A stretch of DNA of 24,035 bases from Plakobranchus ocellatus (lineage: Eukaryota > Mollusca > Gastropoda > Plakobranchidae). The stretch lies in the NCBI GenBank assembly GCA_019648995.1, contig BLXT01008033.1:154156-178190 (forward strand). The letters run 5' to 3'. Of the stretch, positions 19,742-24,035 are shown piece by piece. Within the stretch, counting starts at the first letter, position 1, and each line of letters starts with the position of its first letter. A model generated the notes under the pieces. The model ran no database searches. It was not told where the DNA came from and saw only the letters and a list, made by a program, of their open reading frames with translations. The position numbers were made by a program, and so were the translations under genes.

Positions 19742-20783
19742 CTAGGAAAGAGAGACAAGAAAGGGTATGTTTAGAAATTGAAATTGAAAAAAAAAAAGTG
19801 GCACTTAAACTCAATCCATATAAGTACACTAATAATTAGAAATAATGATGGCTACTTTAACTTACAATTTTTTTTGGTTTGGAGTGTTGGACATGTCTTA
19901 GGGTACATTTTCTTATCTACAGGTTCTCCCTAAAATCAATATTTTGTCCCCTTATTAAAAAAATTCACAAAGATACAAAATTACACAAAGTAATATAATA
20001 CATTATAAAAAAAAATTATTAAAACAAAAATAAAATTTTGCCTAGTCTCAGTCAATAAAGATATCAAATTAATTGTGCAACCATTAACAGTTTTTACGGC
20101 TTGGAGTGCATTTTAACCCTTTAAGCACTTCCCAATTTTTAGAGCAACCAGTACAAATTTGCCAATTTTTTCAGATTTAAATAAAGAAATTTTTGGAGCA
20201 GATGTATTTTCACTTGTACCACCTGAAATTATCAATCATTATTAGGCTGCAAAATACCCAACCCTTGGCTGAAAAATCGACCATAAAGTTTCCATCAATT
20301 CATTTTTATCTGGAAATCTTAAATATTGAAAGGCTATGGAGCTGGTCTCACAGATTGCTTTTAGAAAGGAATACTTGGAAAAGAAAGTAAGCCTAGAATT
20401 CGATAGAGGTAGAAGAGAAGGCTGAAGAGAGCCTTCTAGAAAGGTTGACGCATAAATGTTTCTTTTAATTGATTGTTATATTACCATTTTCACTTTGAGC
20501 GTAATTGGAAATGTTGCCATTTTCAAAGATTAATCTTCAAATAGTACATTGAATCTACTTTTCTCAAAACCCGGAAATAGGCATCCATTGATCCCGATAC
20601 GGTAATATCTAATCTATCTCTCTAAAGAAACGCACGTTTTACAAAGCTTACCTGTAAGGATAGGATATAATGACAGTTCATGCGACACTAATCTATTTCG
20701 TCGGTATATAATTGTTAACAAATTTCTTTACTACATCGGATTTAGAATCATGTATTCAATGCAGAAGAGAAAACAGATATTAC
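19742..20783. other. Presumed 5'UTR intron of contactin
   Basis: If exon 1 ends at 20784, this is its intron: the left end is a strong acceptor (pyrimidine tract then CCTAG) and the right end starts GTAATA. It also holds a second good donor, TTACAG|GTAAGC, with its exon side ending at 20652, which could serve an alternative first exon. Confidence 0.5.
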
Positions 20784-20990
20784 CTGGGGTATGCTTCCGT
20801 TGGCCTACACATTTGATTGAGACTCGGCAGGTTGTTTTCACTCAAATTCGTTACTTCCGCTTTTGCCGAGAGAGGCGCCGTCTGACGTACCAACCTAAGT
20901 AGGTCGTTCACCTGAGGAAGGGACGTAACTCGAGGCTTGCTGAAAGACTTTTGGTACGGCAGCCTTGGTTGGCTCAAAGATCGTAAAGCA
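20784..20990 (-). other. Cont: Candidate first exon (5'UTR) of contactin, upstream boundary uncertain
   Basis: This patch is clearly richer in G, C and CpG than its surroundings and ends with CCCCAG|GTAATA, a usable donor. It lies about 1 kb upstream of the proven acceptor at 19741. It stays open in one frame and joins in frame with the signal-peptide ATG, including an in-frame ATG at 20812-20810. The transcription start is not visible, so 20990 is only an approximate limit. Confidence 0.45.
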
Positions 20991-21560
20991 ACGATAGTAC
21001 ACTCTAGTATCTTTGGTTGGATATAACTAAGACTACTTTCGTCGTCGCTATTTAGTCATTTGCAGTTTTTTCACAATCTTTTCTACAATTAATAACAACT
21101 TAAAATTTAGTTTTTAATCCCTTCTTTCAAAGAGAAAGTGAGAGTTTACTTTGTTTTGTGTCCCAGGCCAATAGCGAGCCGAAATGGTCAAATTTTTAGA
21201 ACGAAATCGCTCACCACAGTGTGCCGGATAAAGTAGTCAGTAATACTCGATAGTCAGTAATATCCTATCCAAATTCGAATTCTATTCATTTTTTTTCAAT
21301 TGTACGTCCCCTAAGTTTCTTGCAATACTTACGCGAAGACAAGAGCGGCATGGAAAGAAGTCAACCGAGTTAAGAAAGGGAAGAGGAGGAGAAAGAGTGC
21401 CCTTTTCTATGCCTTTTCTGTGCCACAGCGAACAATCAAGGGGCTAGTCCCCTGGCTAATTTGGCCGTACAGGAATAAATAAGGTTTCTGAGAGATTATA
21501 AAGCAGAAGCTGCAAGAGAGAAGAGGGAATGGGTGGGCTAAATGTGAACAAAAAGTATGT
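20991..21560. promoter_or_regulatory. Likely promoter-proximal region of contactin
   Basis: This is the DNA just upstream of the candidate first exon. It contains CCAAT within AGGCCAATAGCGAG near 21168, a pair of TAGTCAGTAATA repeats at 21233-21263 and a small hairpin AGGGGCTAGTCCCCT near 21438. I see no clear TATA box at the right distance. The assignment follows from gene position only. Confidence 0.3.
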
Positions 21561-21589
21561 AAACAAACAATAATACTTATTTTTAAAGA

Positions 21590-21712
21590 GGAGAAGTATA
21601 AATAAATAAATGAAACAAAATAAAATTAAAGAAAAAATACAATGCTAAGATAAAAGTAAACAAACACATAAATAAATAAAAACCAAATAAATCAATAATC
21701 TAAATAAATAAG
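21590..21712. repeat. AAAT-rich low-complexity tract
   Basis: Repeated AAATAAATAAAT-type units mixed with AAACAAA, running up to the GA microsatellite. Confidence 0.7.
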
Positions 21713-21758
21713 ACAGAGAGAGAGAGAGAGAGAGAGAGGGAGGGAGGGAGGGAGGGAT
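21711..21758. repeat. Compound microsatellite (GA)n then (GGGA)n
   Basis: About 13 GA units are followed by five GGGA units. It is a polypurine tract on the plus strand and likely length-polymorphic. Confidence 0.9.
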
Positions 21759-22380
21759 AAAAAGCTATACGAATAGTAAATGAGATAGCCCTTTCACTGC
21801 ATTTTATTCAATATTTTATTTTAAGACGATGATTAAGAACAAATTGAAAATCTAATTACAACAAACGGGTAAAAACTAAGCCCTTGTCATTACATGAAAA
21901 TTCACCCTCTCCTTAATTAGCCTTCTCAGTATAGTATGATGTGTCTCGGGGCTTCAGGTTTTATTAATGGGATCAAATATAGTTGGCAATGTAGAGCGCA
22001 AAGAAGTGCTTTTATTTCTCCGTCTGGACCTAAAAATTTCACACTCTAGTCATTATGATGGTCTATAGAGAGCTAATTAAAAATGCAATATTAAAAAGCC
22101 ATGTTAAATTTAACTAATAGTGTATTAAAAGGAAACGAAGAAGCTCTTCACAACAGACGCTATTCTGTATGAACATAATGTAACGGTGGTGTCTTTTTAT
22201 CATTAGTTGTTTGCCGAAGGATACCATCATTCAAACAGAAGGGAAAAAATAGGGAGGGAAAAGAAACAAACGACGAAGAAAGAGAAATAGGAAAAAGTGT
22301 AGCTTGATCCAGCCGGCCCAGCACTGTGATATCAGGTTTGTTTGCCGTTTTGGAAGCCACGCTATCGGTACCAATGTCCC

Positions 22381-22509
22381 ATGATGAAAATGAGGGCAAA
22401 GAAGAAGAGGGAGTACAACGTGGACGAGGAAAAGGAAGCGGGTGACGACGACGAATTGGAGAGGAGGAAAAAGAAAAAAAATGTTTGTATGAGAAAAGGG
22501 TTTTGAAGA
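22381..22509 (+). other. Short, highly charged ORF of uncertain status
   Basis: A 42-residue ORF starting with two Met codons: MMKMRAKKKREYNVDEEKEA, then GDDDELERRKKKK and a short tail. It is lysine/glutamate-rich because the DNA is purine-rich, so it is most likely a by-product of composition. Confidence 0.1.
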
Positions 22510-23711
22510 ATACAGTTCAAAATAACAAACCACTGTGGCTGTCTCAAACTTGCATCTTACGCTAGGCTTTCAAGCTCGTCTTTGCGTCTTTCGAAAGGAA
22601 AATCTCAGCCTAATCATGCATAACGAGGATCGATCCTTTCTTAATTTTTACTCTTCAATTAATTTGCTCTGTGATTTTGCGTTTATTTAACTCTCGCTTT
22701 TTTTTTTCTTTAACCATAGTCGGAAGTTGTTTGAATTATGATAAATTTATATCAGCCTATTTTAAAAATATTTTAACCAAATCAATTTGATTTAAGGCGC
22801 TTAAATCTCTTACTTCCGTTTCTCAATTTGACGTTAAACTTTAGTCGATGCAAATACGATAATTTTTTTTTTTTTAATATATAGAATCCACGACAAAAAA
22901 AAGCTTAACGTTGCAGAGTGGTTTGCCGAAACCTCAGGGATGTGATAATGAACTACTTACCTTTACTACTTACCTTTACCACCCCTAGTCTATTGCCCGG
23001 TACTAAAAGGGCAGTGTTTGTTTTAGTTCACGCTGATCCCATTCTTCTCTCTTCCGTGAGTCGAGTGCAGATTACCAGTGCATCGATGACAAGGAAAGCA
23101 GCTAATACCATAGAGATACCCCTATATAAATCTAAAAACGACCTCACAATCACAGTGTGTGTGGCTAGACGTTGGTCGAGGCGCAGAGAAGAAACGAATG
23201 ACGTTTTTCACTTTTTGTGACCCGTGAGGTATCTGGCTATGGCGCAAGTAGAAGGACGTACCTTTATAAGTCAGCTTCTTGTGGAGTTTTCTGCAGGGAG
23301 GTGATGATAACGAAGTCATTAAAGTTGTATCAAATATGCGATTTTTTAAAAATCAATATCATATCCGGAATCATCATACCAAAATTTTAATTACCCAAGC
23401 GTAAGAGACAGGTTTTGGAACTTTTTTTTTTTTTTATATGATTTATATATTTATCACGTTGTCCCTGTTGCATGATTGCATTTTTTTTCTTCTTTCTTAT
23501 TTTGTTAAAGCAAAGCCATCTATGGGCAAACTTACCTATATTCCGCATATTTTGTTTAACTATATGCCTTAAAAACGTGAGAAGTTTTGCTTTTCGATTA
23601 AAGTTTATCATTCACACCAGCTAGACAAAATAATAAATAAATTTATCTAGTTAATTCCAAGAGTTTGCAGTCTAGATTAGATTATTCCAAAAACCCTGTA
23701 TGAGCTAGTAG

Positions 23712-23858
23712 TGCAAGTCAGGCCTCTGCCCTGACTACAAAGTAAAGATCGATTGCAGCAGGTCTGGGATGACGTTGATGCACAACTCCAACTGCCTCCA
23801 GATCAATAAAGGTCGTAAAATTAATGTACGCTTCGTAAAAAATTATGGTCAAATTTAG
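23712..23858 (+). other. Cysteine-containing open segment, possible terminal exon
   Basis: 48 codons without ATG at the start, bounded by two TAG codons on the left and a TAG on the right: CKSGLCPDYKVKIDCSRSG, then MTLMHNSNCLQINKGRK and INVRFVKNYGQI. It has four cysteines and balanced composition in AT-rich DNA, which resembles an exon of a secreted protein. I do not recognise the family, and no partner exon is seen. Confidence 0.15.
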
Positions 23859-24035
23859 CATACAATTGTGTTCACCCTCGTGGCTGTTGAATTTATGAAA
23901 AAGCTGCGGCCCTATCTCATAAATTCACAATAGAATCAATATAAACTTGTCTAAATGCTCTCTTTTATTCTCTTCTATTCCCATCTCACTTTCAATCTGC
24001 TAGTTTGTCTATCTATGTGGATGTCTCTCTCTCTC

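Larger units (their letters stand above)
21759..24035. other. Upstream intergenic DNA with no certain gene
   Basis: Mostly AT-rich. A purine-rich stretch spans about 22230-22500. A short tandem TACTTACCTTTAC pair lies at about 22953-22978. The right edge ends in a TC microsatellite cut off by the window. The ORFs here are short and either lack ATG or are low-complexity. Confidence 0.5.

Noticed and set aside
20780-20977. Stand-alone 65-residue minus-strand protein
   Set aside because: Its apparent start is TTG, not ATG, and it ends at a splice donor (TAA is part of GTAA). It is better explained as a 5'UTR exon.
22160-22547. Three overlapping minus-strand ORFs rich in F, S and L
   Set aside because: These are the complement of a purine-rich tract (polypyrimidine strand), which gives stop-poor frames without coding meaning.
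22918-23220. 100-residue plus-strand ORF as a gene
   Set aside because: It begins with GTG, has no recognisable domain and part of it is a short tandem repeat; most likely chance.

Overview
This is eukaryotic nuclear DNA, most likely from a protostome invertebrate. It is AT-rich, full of homopolymer tracts, and its coding sequence is broken into short exons with GT-AG introns. Short AGATCTAGATC-type repeats recur at several places. These repeats and the gene architecture make me lean towards a mollusc, possibly a gastropod; that is inference, not proof.

The window is dominated by one minus-strand gene, a contactin-family neural cell-adhesion gene. I could join 18 coding exons between 19725 and 1025 with every splice phase in agreement. 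They give 3513 nt, or 1171 codons, and the protein is still open at the left end. In order the protein has a signal peptide, a C-type-lectin-like domain (CTLD), six Ig domains, three complete FNIII domains and the first half of a fourth. This is the arrangement known for Drosophila Contactin, a GPI-anchored septate-junction and axo-glial adhesion protein. The remaining FNIII-4 sequence and the expected GPI-attachment signal lie beyond window position 1. A non-coding exon must exist upstream of 19741, because a clear splice acceptor lies 16 nt before the ATG. The best candidate is a CpG-rich patch ending in a donor at 20784.

Region by region: 1-1024 is the open last intron and holds a GC-richer island with an unexplained plus-strand ORF. 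1025-19741 is the contactin gene. Its largest intron (12994-15780) carries a probable solo LTR of about 1.29 kb (14094-15380) with internal tandem repeats, and a separate CpG-rich patch with a 12-bp palindrome. Other introns hold tandem duplications, a possible MITE and simple repeats. 19742-21000 holds the 5' intron and the probable first exon or promoter. 21000-24035 is upstream DNA with a GA/GGGA microsatellite, purine-rich tracts and only doubtful short ORFs.

I see no operon, CRISPR array, RNA gene or clearly new multi-gene system. The most interesting points are the apparent loss of sugar- and calcium-binding residues together with one disulfide in the lectin-like domain, the two possible translation starts with a tiny overlapping upstream ORF, and the extra cysteine pair in FNIII-2.
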